DNA of 64,000 nt from Streptomyces vinaceus (GTDB lineage Bacteria; Actinomycetota; Actinomycetes; Streptomycetales; Streptomycetaceae), in NCBI RefSeq assembly GCF_008704935.1, contig NZ_CP023692.1, positions 6,301,501 through 6,365,500 on the forward strand, given 5' to 3'. The notes beneath the pieces are model-generated. The model saw nothing but the letters and a program-made list of their open reading frames with translations, was not told the DNA's origin and did no database searches. Position 1 is the stretch's first letter. Every line of letters starts with the position of its first letter. The position numbers were made by a program, and so were the translations under genes. Of this stretch, positions 43,319 through 51,682 are shown piece by piece.

Positions 43319-44271
43319 GCCACGAGTACGATGCTCCGCTCCGCCGAGAAGGCGCCCCAGTTGCCGTCGGGCAGGCGGGCGCGCAGTTTGAGCGTCCACC
43401 GGGTGCCGGCCGGTTCGGTCACGGTGAGCCGGTGCTCCACCCCTGCGGCTCCTGAGGCGGGCACGGCGCCGGCGCCGAACTGGATGACGGTGACGGGCTT
43501 TCCGTTGACGTGGAGTTCGTACGCGGTGGTCGGGCGGCCGGTGTCCGGGGCGGTCCACGTCAGCGTGACGGCGCCGGGGGAGGCGGTCGCGGTGAACTCG
43601 GCGGGCGCGGTGCCCGGGCCCTGCCCGGCGGAGGGCGTGGTGGTCACGTCCACCGGCGGTCCGTCGGGGGAGGAGTTGTCCGCTCCGTCGCGGGCCCGGA
43701 CGGTGAAGGTGTAGGCGGTGTCGGGCTGGAGGCCGGTCAGGGTGGTGGAGGTCTCGCCGGGGCCGGTCGTGTGGATCCGGACGCCGCCCTGGTAGACGTC
43801 GTACGCGGTCACGCCGGTGTCGTCGCTCGCCGGGGCCCAGGAGAGCGTGGCGGACCGGGGCCCGTCGGCCCGGCCCGTGGTGCGGGCGGGGGCGGTGGGG
43901 GCCTGGCGGTCCTCGGGCTTGTCGGCCGGGGTGGTGGCCCGGGCGGAGGCGCTGGGGGCGGAGGTGTTCCCGGCGGCGTCGCGGGCCCGGACCGTGAAGG
44001 CGTAGGCGGTCTGCGGGGTCAGGCCGGTGACGTCCACCATCGTCTTGTCGGCCGGGAGTTCGCGCACCAGCCGGTCCGCCTGGAAGACCTGGTAGTTGGT
44101 CACGGCGTCGGCCGGGTCCGCCGCCTGCCACATGACGTGGACGGAGGTGGCGCTGCCGGCCTGGGCGGTGATCCCGGCGGGGGCCGCCGGGGGCGTCGTG
44201 TCGGCGGAGGAGCAGGAGGTGAGCCCGGTGGCGGCCAGGCAGAGGGCGAGCAGGGGCGCGGTGCGTCGCAC
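43315..44271 (-). CDS. Lipoprotein with three fibronectin type III domains
   Basis: A 318-residue exported protein. The signal peptide (RRTAPLLALCLAATGLTSC) ends in a lipobox LTSC. Three FN3 domains follow at about 30-120, 130-215 and 225-318, each with the Trp of strand B and the LxPxTxYxF pattern (LTPQTAYAFTVRARD, LQPDTAYTFTVRARD). No catalytic domain is attached. GTG 44271 has AGGAAGG 6 bases upstream. The stop overlaps the ATPase regulator's GTG, so both proteins are made together, which suggests a surface-to-cytoplasm pair. Confidence 0.87.
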   Translation of the reverse strand: MRRTAPLLALCLAATGLTSCSSADTTPPAAPAGITAQAGSATSVHVMWQAADPADAVTNYQVFQADRLVRELPADKTMVDVTGLTPQTAYAFTVRARDAAGNTSAPSASARATTPADKPEDRQAPTAPARTTGRADGPRSATLSWAPASDDTGVTAYDVYQGGVRIHTTGPGETSTTLTGLQPDTAYTFTVRARDGADNSSPDGPPVDVTTTPSAGQGPGTAPAEFTATASPGAVTLTWTAPDTGRPTTAYELHVNGKPVTVIQFGAGAVPASGAAGVEHRLTVTEPAGTRWTLKLRARLPDGNWGAFSAERSIVLVA

Positions 44272-44419
44272 GGGGGGCCTTCCTCGGCTTCCGCTTCCTG
44301 GTAAAGGTCTAGACATATATGGCACGGGTGCGGGTGGCGCGGCAAGCCCCGTGCGCGGCGGACCCCGGCCGCGGGCCGATGTGACCGGGTTCGTGTTCTT
44401 CTGATCCCGTCTGGCATTA

Positions 44420-44436
44420 TTGCGATCTCTTTGCAA
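44420..44436. promoter_or_regulatory. Nur box (nickel-responsive operator) upstream of nikA
   Basis: TTGCGA-TCTCT-TTGCAA matches the consensus tTGCaa-N5-ttGCAA known for Nur, the Fur-family nickel uptake regulator of Streptomyces coelicolor that represses nikABCDE with bound nickel. It lies 66 bases before the nikA ATG in an AT-richer stretch, a good position for promoter overlap. Confidence 0.75.
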
Positions 44437-44462
44437 TAGCGGTCGATCACGAACTGCTCGAA

Positions 44463-44487
44463 AACGGCAATACGAGAACGGCAATAC
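44463..44487 (+). repeat. Direct repeat AACGGCAATAC, 14-base period
   Basis: Two exact copies of AACGGCAATAC at 44463-44473 and 44477-44487, between the Nur box and the nikA start. Each contains GCAATA, also present in the Nur box right arm. They may be extra half-sites or a duplication by slippage. Confidence 0.6.
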
Positions 44488-44501
44488 AGGATGTGCACAG
44501 C

Positions 44502-46094
44502 ATGACGGCCCGGACAGCACGGGGAGGGGCCAGGGCGACGCTGGCCGCCGCACTCATCACGGGCGTGGCGGCCTGCTCCGCCCCCGGCTCCGCTGCCGGC
44601 GGGGGCGCCGACGCGGCCGTGGTCGGCATCGCGAACGAGCCCGAGACCCTCAGCCCGTTGCTGGGCTACGGCAAGGACGGCAACTCCAAGATCTTCGACG
44701 GGCTGCTCACGCACGACGCGGACATGAAGCTGAAGCCCGCGCTGGCCGAAGCCCTGCCCGAGGTCTCCGCCGACGGGCTCACGTACACGTACAGGCTGCG
44801 CCGGGGCGTGAAGTTCAGCGACGGGGCGCCCTTCACGGCCAAGGACGTCGTCTTCACGTACCGCACGATCCTCGACGCGAAGACGAACAACGCCTCGAAG
44901 ACCGAGCTCGACGCGATCGCCGAGGTCGAGGAACAGGGCCCCGACGCCGTCGTCTTCACGCTGAAGTACCCGTACGCGCCGTTCGCCGAGCGCACCGTGC
45001 TGCCGATCGCTCCCGAGCACATCGCGGGCCGCCAGGACGTCAACAGCGGCGAGTTCACCGCCAAACCGGTCGGTACCGGACCGTACGTGCTCGCCGCCTG
45101 GTCAAGGGGCGAGAAGCTCAGCTTCACGGCGAATCCGGCGTACTGGGGCGGCGAGCCCGCGGTGAAGAAGTTCACCATGGCCGTCATCAAGGACGACGAC
45201 GTACGCGCCACCCGGCTGCGCTCCGGCGAGCTCGACGCGGCGATCCTGCCGCCGGACCTCGCCAAGGGCTTCAAGGACGACAAGGCGCGCACCACGTACG
45301 CCGCGAAGTCCTTCGACTACCGCAACGTGACCCTGCCGACCCACCACCCGGTCACCGGCGACCCGGCCGTCCGCCAGGCGCTGGACATCGCCGTGGACCG
45401 GACCACCATGGTCGACAAGCTGCTGGCGGGCGCGGGCAAGCCCGCCTACGGGCCCGTCCCCACCGGCAGCCCCTGGTTCACCGCCGGCACCGAGCGCGCG
45501 TACGACCTCGACCGGGCGAAGAGGATCCTCGACGACGCCGGCTGGAAGGCGGGCGAGGACGGCATCCGCGCCAGGGACGGGGTCCGCGCCTCCTTCCCCC
45601 TCTGGTACACCTCCGGCGACAAGATCCGCCAGGACCACGCGCTGGCCTTCGCCTCCGACGCCAAGAAGGCCGGCATCGAGGTCAAGACCGAGTCCGGGAC
45701 CTGGGAGGTCATCGAGCCCCGGATGAAGACCGACGCCGTCCTCGCGGGCGGCGGCTCCCCGGCCGACCCCGACTTCGACCAGTACCTGCTGCTCCAGTCC
45801 TCCCTCGGCGGCGACGGCTTCAACAACATGGCCCGGTACGACAACCGGACCGTCGACCGCGCCCTGGACGACGCCCGCCGCAGCGGCGACCCGGCCGTCC
45901 GCAAGGCCGCGTACGACACCGTCCAGCGCGAGCTGGTCAAGAACCCCGGCTACGTCTTCCTCACCCACATCGACCACCTGTACGTCGTGAACGACAAGTG
46001 GGTCGGGCTCACCACCCAGGTCGAACCGCACGACCACGGCCTGGGCGCCGGCCCCTGGTGGAACGTCGAGTCCTGGAAGCCCGAGCAGAAGTGA
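44502..46094 (+). CDS. nikA: Nickel/peptide-type ABC transporter substrate-binding lipoprotein
   Basis: A 530-residue SBP_bac_5 family protein. The signal peptide ends at a lipobox (TGVAAC). The body has IFDGLLTHDADMKLKPALAE, RRGVKFSDGAPFTAKDV, GTGPYVLAAW and DPAVRQALDIAVDR, the usual family blocks. Members bind peptides, nickel or opines; the Nur box upstream makes nickel (perhaps as a metallophore complex) the best guess. It is the first of five genes of one transporter. ATG 44502 is chosen; GTG 44493 would add three residues. Confidence 0.85.
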   Translation: MTARTARGGARATLAAALITGVAACSAPGSAAGGGADAAVVGIANEPETLSPLLGYGKDGNSKIFDGLLTHDADMKLKPALAEALPEVSADGLTYTYRLRRGVKFSDGAPFTAKDVVFTYRTILDAKTNNASKTELDAIAEVEEQGPDAVVFTLKYPYAPFAERTVLPIAPEHIAGRQDVNSGEFTAKPVGTGPYVLAAWSRGEKLSFTANPAYWGGEPAVKKFTMAVIKDDDVRATRLRSGELDAAILPPDLAKGFKDDKARTTYAAKSFDYRNVTLPTHHPVTGDPAVRQALDIAVDRTTMVDKLLAGAGKPAYGPVPTGSPWFTAGTERAYDLDRAKRILDDAGWKAGEDGIRARDGVRASFPLWYTSGDKIRQDHALAFASDAKKAGIEVKTESGTWEVIEPRMKTDAVLAGGGSPADPDFDQYLLLQSSLGGDGFNNMARYDNRTVDRALDDARRSGDPAVRKAAYDTVQRELVKNPGYVFLTHIDHLYVVNDKWVGLTTQVEPHDHGLGAGPWWNVESWKPEQK

Positions 46095-46104
46095 GCCGCC
46101 CCCG

Positions 46105-47115
46105 ATGAACACCCGGCCCGCGCGCTCCCCGCGGCTGCCCTGGGGGCCGATGGCGCGGATGGCCGGGCGGCGCACCCTGCTCGCCCTCCCGGTCCTGCTC
46201 GCCGTGACCTTCGGGGTCTTCGCCGTCGCCGAGCTGTCCCCCTTCGATCCGGTCAAGGCGTACGCCGGCACGGCGGGCCTCACGGCCTCGCAGGCCGAAC
46301 TCGACCAGCTGCGGGCCAACCTGGGCGTGGACCGGCCGCTCTCGGGGCGCTGGTGGGACTGGCTGACCTCGGCGCTGACCGGCGACCTCGGGACCTCCTC
46401 CGTCATGCGCCGTCCGGTGGCCGAGGTCATCGCCGAGCGGCTCGGCTGGTCGGCGCTGCTCGCCGCCACTGCATTCGCGGTTGCGGTGCTCGCCGGGACG
46501 GCGCTCGGCGTCCTCGCGGCCCGGCGCCGCGGGGGCCCGCTGGACCGGGTGGTGTCCTCGCTCGCCTACACGCTGGAGGCGGCCCCCGCCTTCTGGCTCG
46601 GCCTGCTCGCCATCTGGTTCTTCTCCGTACACCTCGGCGTGCTGCCGTCGGGCGGGCTGAGCGACGCGGGCAGTGACGCGGTCACCGCGGACCAGGTGGT
46701 CCGCCACCTGGTCCTGCCCGCCCTGGTGCTGGGCCTCTCCCAACTGCCCTGGTTCTTCCTGTACGTCCGCCAAGGCGTGGCAGACGCCCTGGACGAGGAC
46801 CCCGTACGGGGGGCCCGGGCGCGGGGCATCGGCGAGCGGAGGGTGCTGCTGGGCCACGGGCTGCGCGCCGGCATGCTCCCGATGCTGACGCTGATCGGCT
46901 CGCGCGTGCCCGAGCTGATCACCGGCGCGCTGCTCGTGGAGACCGTGTTCAGCTGGCCCGGCATCGCGGCGGCCACCGTGCAGGCGGCGACCTCGGTGGA
47001 CTTCCCGCTGCTGGCGGCGCTGACCGTACTGGCGACGGCCGCCGTCCTCGCCGGGAACCTCCTCTCCGACCTGCTGTACGGCCTTGCGGACCCGCGGGTG
47101 GGCTTCGATGGCTGA
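46105..47115 (+). CDS. nikB: Nickel ABC transporter permease
   Basis: A 336-residue permease of the DppB/NikB type with six helices. ELSPFDPVKAYAG follows the first helix (usual place of the DPV motif). The EAA loop reads QGVADALDEDPVRGARARGIGERRVL, where DPVRGARARGIG contacts the ATPase, and the typical end LLSDLLYGLADPRV is present. It starts 10 bases after nikA and overlaps nikC by 8 bases. Confidence 0.88.
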   Translation: MNTRPARSPRLPWGPMARMAGRRTLLALPVLLAVTFGVFAVAELSPFDPVKAYAGTAGLTASQAELDQLRANLGVDRPLSGRWWDWLTSALTGDLGTSSVMRRPVAEVIAERLGWSALLAATAFAVAVLAGTALGVLAARRRGGPLDRVVSSLAYTLEAAPAFWLGLLAIWFFSVHLGVLPSGGLSDAGSDAVTADQVVRHLVLPALVLGLSQLPWFFLYVRQGVADALDEDPVRGARARGIGERRVLLGHGLRAGMLPMLTLIGSRVPELITGALLVETVFSWPGIAAATVQAATSVDFPLLAALTVLATAAVLAGNLLSDLLYGLADPRVGFDG

Positions 47116-47974
47116 GCTCGTGTGGAAGTCCGCCGGCCGGGCGGGGCGTTCGACGCGGACCCTGCGGGTGCGCACCTCGGCGGTGGCGGTGGCCGTGATC
47201 GCCCTGGCGGTGCTGCTGGTTCCGCCCCTCGCGCAGCTGGACCAGCAGGCGGTCGATTTGTCGATGAAACTCCAACCACCTTCGTGGGCGCACCCCTTCG
47301 GCACCGACGACGTGGGCCGCGACCTGCTCCTGCGCTGCGTCTACGGACTGCGGGTCTCGCTCCTGGTCGGCCTCGTCGCCGCGCTGGTCGCCACCGTGAT
47401 CGGCACGGCCGTGGGCGCGGCCGCGGGGGTGCTCGGCGGGTGGACGGACCGGCTGGTGATGCGGGCCGTCGATACCCTGGCGTCCATACCGCACCTGCTG
47501 CTGGGCGTCTTCATCGTGGCGATGTTCCGGCCGGGGGTGTGGCCGGTCGTCGTGTCCGTGGCGCTCACCCACTGGCTGTCGACGGCGCGGATCGTCCGGG
47601 CCGAGGTGCTGTCGCTGCGCTCCCGTCCGTATCTCGACGCGGCGATCTCGGGCGGGGCCTCGCGCCTGCGCGTGACCCTGCGCCACCTGGTCCCGGCCGT
47701 GCTGCCGCAGGCGGGGCTGGCCGCGGTGCTGATGATCCCGCACGCGATGTGGCACGAGTCGGCGCTCTCCTTCCTCGGCCTCGGGCTCCCCGCCCACCAG
47801 GCCAGCCTGGGCAACCTCGTCCAGACGGCGCGCGGCTCGCTGCTCGCCGGGGACTGGTGGCCCACCCTTTTCCCCGGCCTCCTCCTGGTCCTCCCGACCC
47901 TGGCCGTCGCCGGACTCGCGGGCGCCTGGCGCGACCACCTGAACCCCCGCCGCCGCTCGGAGCCGACCCTGTGA
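47108..47974 (+). CDS. nikC: Nickel ABC transporter permease
   Basis: A 288-residue DppC/NikC-type permease with six helices. It has the family start of the second region, HPFGTDDVGRDLLLRCVYG, the EAA loop RSRPYLDAAISGGASRLRVTLRHLVP (seen as YLDAAISGGASRLRV) and ESALSFLGLGLP. ATG 47108 overlaps the nikB stop; GTGA joins its stop to nikD. It pairs with NikB in the membrane. Confidence 0.88.
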   Translation: MAELVWKSAGRAGRSTRTLRVRTSAVAVAVIALAVLLVPPLAQLDQQAVDLSMKLQPPSWAHPFGTDDVGRDLLLRCVYGLRVSLLVGLVAALVATVIGTAVGAAAGVLGGWTDRLVMRAVDTLASIPHLLLGVFIVAMFRPGVWPVVVSVALTHWLSTARIVRAEVLSLRSRPYLDAAISGGASRLRVTLRHLVPAVLPQAGLAAVLMIPHAMWHESALSFLGLGLPAHQASLGNLVQTARGSLLAGDWWPTLFPGLLLVLPTLAVAGLAGAWRDHLNPRRRSEPTL

Positions 47975-48954
47975 CCACCGCTCTGCCGACACCGCCCGTC
48001 CTCGGCGTGGACCGGCTGTCCGTGCGCTTCCGGATGGAGGGCGGGCGGTACGTCGAGGCCGTCAGCGACGCCACCTTCACGCTCGCCGCCGGCGAGTGCC
48101 TCGCCCTCGTCGGGGAGAGCGGCTGCGGCAAGTCCGTCCTCGCCTCCGCCCTGCTCGGCCTGCTCCCCGCCAACGCCGAGACCGCCGGATCGGCCCGCCT
48201 CGCCGACGGTCTGGACGTGCTCGCCGCCGACGAGCGCACGCTCGCCCGCACCGTACGGGGCCGCCGCGTCGGCCTGGTCCCGCAGAGCCCCGCCGCGCAC
48301 CTCACCCCGGTCCGCACGATCCGCTCCCACCTGGAGGAGACCGTCCGGGAGCTGGCCGGCCGGACGCGGGCGCGGACGCGGGCCCGGACGCGGGGCGGGG
48401 CCGCGCTGCGCGACGCTGCCCGGGCCGCGGCCGAGCGGGCCGCGTTTCCCGCCACCCACCTCGACCGGTACCCCCACGAACTCTCCGGCGGACTCGCCCA
48501 GCGGGCCGCCACCGCCCTCGCGCTCGTCGGCGACGCCCCGCTGTTGCTCGCCGACGAGCCGACCACCGGCCTCGACCGGGACCTCGTCCACCGCACCGTG
48601 GACGAACTGCGCTCCCACACCCGGGAGGCCGGGCGCGCGCTGCTGATGATCACGCACGATCTGGCGGCCGCCGAACGGATCGCCGACACCGTCGCCGTCA
48701 TGTACGCCGGCCGGATCGTGGAGATCACCCCCGCCGCCGCCTTCTTCGGCGCGTCCGGCCCCCGCCACCCCTACGCGCGCGGCCTCCTCGACGCCCTGCC
48801 CGAGCGGGCCTTCACCCCCGTCCCCGGCGCCCCGCCCGAGCTCGGCGCGCTCCCGCCCGGCTGCGCCTTCGCCGCCCGCTGCGCCCGCGCCGACGCGACC
48901 TGCCGCGCGCAGCGGCCCCCGCTCCTCGAAGGGGTGGCCTGTCACCATGCTTGA
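47971..48954 (+). CDS. nikD: Nickel ABC transporter ATP-binding protein
   Basis: A 327-residue oligopeptide/nickel-type ATPase. Walker A is GESGCGKSVLA, the signature is LSGGLAQRAA, Walker B LLLADEPTTGLD and the H-loop MITHDLAAAERIAD. The C-terminal oligo_HPY-like region has RHPYARGLLDALP and a Cys cluster (CAFAARCARADATC). A short Arg/Thr repeat (RTRARTRARTRGG) lies in the helical domain, coded by tandem GC repeats. GTG 47971 overlaps the nikC stop. Confidence 0.9.
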   Translation: MTTALPTPPVLGVDRLSVRFRMEGGRYVEAVSDATFTLAAGECLALVGESGCGKSVLASALLGLLPANAETAGSARLADGLDVLAADERTLARTVRGRRVGLVPQSPAAHLTPVRTIRSHLEETVRELAGRTRARTRARTRGGAALRDAARAAAERAAFPATHLDRYPHELSGGLAQRAATALALVGDAPLLLADEPTTGLDRDLVHRTVDELRSHTREAGRALLMITHDLAAAERIADTVAVMYAGRIVEITPAAAFFGASGPRHPYARGLLDALPERAFTPVPGAPPELGALPPGCAFAARCARADATCRAQRPPLLEGVACHHA

Positions 48955-49606
48955 GCTCCACCACATCACCGCCGGCTACGACCACCGCCGCCCCGTCGTG
49001 CGCGACGCGCACCTCACGCTCCGGCCCGGCGAATCCGTCGGCCTCCTCGGGCCCAGCGGCTGCGGCAAGTCCACCCTCGCCCGGGTCGCCGCCCTGCTGC
49101 ACCGCCCCGACCGGGGGACCGTGACCTTCGACGGCGCACCCGTGACCGGCTTCCGGCACCGGGCCCCGCGCTCCCTGCGCGCCCAGGTCGGCGTCGTCTT
49201 CCAGCAGCCCCGGCTCTCCGCCGACCCCCGCCTGCGGCTGCGCGACCTCGTCGCGGAACCGCTCCGGGCGACGGGCCGGCGCGGGGAAGTGGACCGGGCG
49301 GTCCCCGAGTTGGCCGCGCGTGTCGGACTGGGCGCCGATCTGCTCGGCCGGCGCCCCCACGAGGTCAGCGACGGCCAGCTGCAACGGGCCTGTCTGGCCC
49401 GCGCCCTGGTGCTGCGTCCGCGCTGGCTCGTCTGCGACGAGATGACCGCGATGCTGGACGCCTCCACCACGGCCGCCCTGGTGGGAGTGGTCGAGGAGTA
49501 CCGCGCCGATACCGGGGCCGGACTCCTGGCGGTGGGCCACGATCCGGTCCTGCTCGACCGCTGGTGCGACCGTACGACCCTCTGGAACGAGATCGTCAAG
49601 CACTGA
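48947..49606 (+). CDS. nikE: Nickel ABC transporter ATP-binding protein
   Basis: A 219-residue ATPase, shorter than most OppF/NikE proteins because the C-terminal HPY region is missing. Walker A is GPSGCGKSTLA, the signature reads VSDGQLQRACLA in place of LSGGQ, and Walker B is WLVCDEMTAMLD, with M in place of the usual P. The H-loop is VGHDP. These changes also occur in NikE relatives. It overlaps nikD by 8 bases and ends the operon. Confidence 0.87.
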   Translation: MLELHHITAGYDHRRPVVRDAHLTLRPGESVGLLGPSGCGKSTLARVAALLHRPDRGTVTFDGAPVTGFRHRAPRSLRAQVGVVFQQPRLSADPRLRLRDLVAEPLRATGRRGEVDRAVPELAARVGLGADLLGRRPHEVSDGQLQRACLARALVLRPRWLVCDEMTAMLDASTTAALVGVVEEYRADTGAGLLAVGHDPVLLDRWCDRTTLWNEIVKH

Positions 49607-49706
49607 TCGCCCGTCACGGACGGTCAACACCCGTACGGCGGACACGGGTTTCGCCCGAAGGCACCCCCTGCTGCGCCACGATGGGCGCCGCTCTCAGGAG
49701 GTAACG

Positions 49707-49901
49707 ATGGTGATCTCGCTCTCCGTGGTCGTGCTGCTCCTCGTCCTCGCGTGGATCTTCATGCGCAGCGGCGGCCTCAAGTTCTCCCACGCCCTCGTCT
49801 GCGCCCTGCTCGGCTTCTACCTGGCGAGCAGCAGCATGGCGGCGACCATCCACGACGGCCTGTCGGCCACCGCCGAGGTGGTCTCCGGCCTGCGCCCGTA
49901 A
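49707..49901 (+). CDS. Small membrane protein
   Basis: A 64-residue protein with an N-terminal hydrophobic helix (ISLSVVVLLLVLAWIFM) and a second one (HALVCALLGFYLASSSMAA). AGGAGG lies 6 bases before the ATG. Similar short proteins are common in Streptomyces and of unknown function. It lies 100 bases after nikE behind weak hairpins and is probably separate. Confidence 0.82.
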   Translation: MVISLSVVVLLLVLAWIFMRSGGLKFSHALVCALLGFYLASSSMAATIHDGLSATAEVVSGLRP

Positions 49902-50054
49902 GCCGCTCCGTCCGGCGCGAAACGATCAACTGTTGCGCCTTCATGAATCATCCGACACCTCCATGGACTCCTCAGGCCGGGCGATCTAGCGTCTGGCGGC
50001 GGCGCGATGTCATACGCACTGTCAATAACACTGAAGAGAACGGAGGAGGTTCGG

Positions 50055-51623
50055 ATGTTCCGAAGAGCGCTGAACTGCGCCGTGGTCCCGGCCCTCATCG
50101 TGTTCACCGCGATGTACGGGATCTCCCCGGCGCAGGCCGCGGAGATACCCCAGGCCCCCGGCCACCGCCTGGTCAGCCACTACGACGGCGCCCCCGCGGG
50201 CGCCGTCCCGCTGCCGGGCGAGGCCCCGCCCCAGCACCCCTTCCTCGCGCCCAACGGCCGCAGCGGCATGCATTCCGACGCGGCCGGCAGCGCCACCTCG
50301 CCGTGGTCCGGCCCGCTCGGCAGGAACCCGCAGGTCACCAGCGAGAAGATCGCGGCCCTCGGCGGCGAGTGCGCCACCGCCACCTTCGACGCGGGCGGCC
50401 GCCTGGTCACCGTCTGCGGCACCTTCACCGGGTTCAAGGTCAAGCTCCTGGAGCCCCGTACGCTCGCCACGCTCGCGGAGTACCAGCTCCCGCAGCGTTC
50501 CTCGACGGTCGAGGCGATCACCTCGCTCGACTTCTCGAAGATGTTCAAGGACACCTCGGGCGGCGCCTACTTCTACCTGGACAACCAGGACCGGGCCGTG
50601 CTGGCCGACTCCCGCCAGCACATCCTGCGCCTCTCGCACACGCAGCGGCCGGACGGCGGCTGGACGTTCGCCGTCGACGACGACTGGGACCTCACCGGCC
50701 AGGTCCCCCACGACTGCGTCAGCTGGACCAACCTGTGGCCCAGCGGCACCTGCGACCCCGTCACCTCCGTGATGCCCGACTGGAACGGCCGCATCTGGTG
50801 GGTCACCCGCCAGGGCCGCGTGGGCACCGTGGACCCGGCGACCTCACAGATCCGCTCGATCCGGCTCCAGGGGGAGGAGATCCAGAACTCCTTCTCCGTC
50901 GCCGAGGACGGCGTCTCCATCGTCTCCGACCACGCGCTCTACAGCTTCCGCGCCGCCGCCGACGGCACCCCCGAGGTGCAGTGGCGCCAGACCTACGACC
51001 GCGGCACGGGAACCAAGCCCGGCTCCGTGAACCAGGGTTCGGGCACCACCCCCGACCTCTTCGGCAACGGCTACGTCGCCATCACCGACAACGCCGACGA
51101 CCGGATGAACGTCCTCGTCTACCGGCGGGGCGCGGACGTCCCGGCCGGCCGGCGGCTCGTCTGCACGGTGCCGGTGTTCGGCAGCGGCGCCTCGACCACC
51201 GACAACTCCCTCATCACCTGGGGCAACAGCATCGTCGTCGAGAACAACTACGGCTACGAGAACGTCACCAGCCTGCTCCTCGGCAAGTCCGTCGTCGGCG
51301 GCGTCAGCCGGATCGACGTGCGCGCCGACGGCAGCGGCTGCGACACCGTGTGGCAGAGCGCGATCCGCTCACCCTCCGTGGTCCCCAAGCTCTCCACCGG
51401 GAACGGGCTGCTCTACTTCTACGAGAAGGAGCCCAACGCCTGGGGGATCGACGCCTGGTACCTGACGGCGGTGGACTTCCGCACCGGTGAGCGCCGCTGG
51501 CGGCAGCTGACCGGCACCGGGCCGCTGTACGACAACAACTGGGCGCCGATCACGCTCGGGCCCGACGGCACCGCGTACGTGGGCGTCTTCAACGGCATCG
51601 TCGCGGTGCGCGACGGCGGCTGA
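50055..51623 (+). CDS. Secreted beta-propeller-like protein of unknown function
   Basis: A 522-residue exported protein. The signal peptide (FRRALNCAVVPALIVFTAMYG, cut after AQA near residue 28) is clear. The mature part has repeated WD/PQQ-like blade patterns such as GRIWWVTRQGRVGTVDP and DGTAYVGVFNGIVAV, with several Trp and paired Cys. No catalytic motif was found. ATG 50055 has GGAGGAGG 7 bases upstream. The 153-base gap before it is AT-richer and probably holds the promoter. It may bind a ligand or act as an enzyme; a name would be guesswork. Confidence 0.8.
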   Translation: MFRRALNCAVVPALIVFTAMYGISPAQAAEIPQAPGHRLVSHYDGAPAGAVPLPGEAPPQHPFLAPNGRSGMHSDAAGSATSPWSGPLGRNPQVTSEKIAALGGECATATFDAGGRLVTVCGTFTGFKVKLLEPRTLATLAEYQLPQRSSTVEAITSLDFSKMFKDTSGGAYFYLDNQDRAVLADSRQHILRLSHTQRPDGGWTFAVDDDWDLTGQVPHDCVSWTNLWPSGTCDPVTSVMPDWNGRIWWVTRQGRVGTVDPATSQIRSIRLQGEEIQNSFSVAEDGVSIVSDHALYSFRAAADGTPEVQWRQTYDRGTGTKPGSVNQGSGTTPDLFGNGYVAITDNADDRMNVLVYRRGADVPAGRRLVCTVPVFGSGASTTDNSLITWGNSIVVENNYGYENVTSLLLGKSVVGGVSRIDVRADGSGCDTVWQSAIRSPSVVPKLSTGNGLLYFYEKEPNAWGIDAWYLTAVDFRTGERRWRQLTGTGPLYDNNWAPITLGPDGTAYVGVFNGIVAVRDGG

Positions 51624-51634
51624 CGTCGACCGGA

Positions 51635-51675
51635 GCGGGGCCGGCCGGCGCGCGATCCGCGTCGGCCGGCCCCGC
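51635..51675. terminator. Bidirectional terminator
   Basis: GCGGGGCCGGCCG and CGGCCGGCCCCGC form 13 perfect pairs around a 15-base loop, exactly between the convergent secreted protein and cytochrome b genes. Confidence 0.85.
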
Positions 51676-51682
51676 GCCCCGC

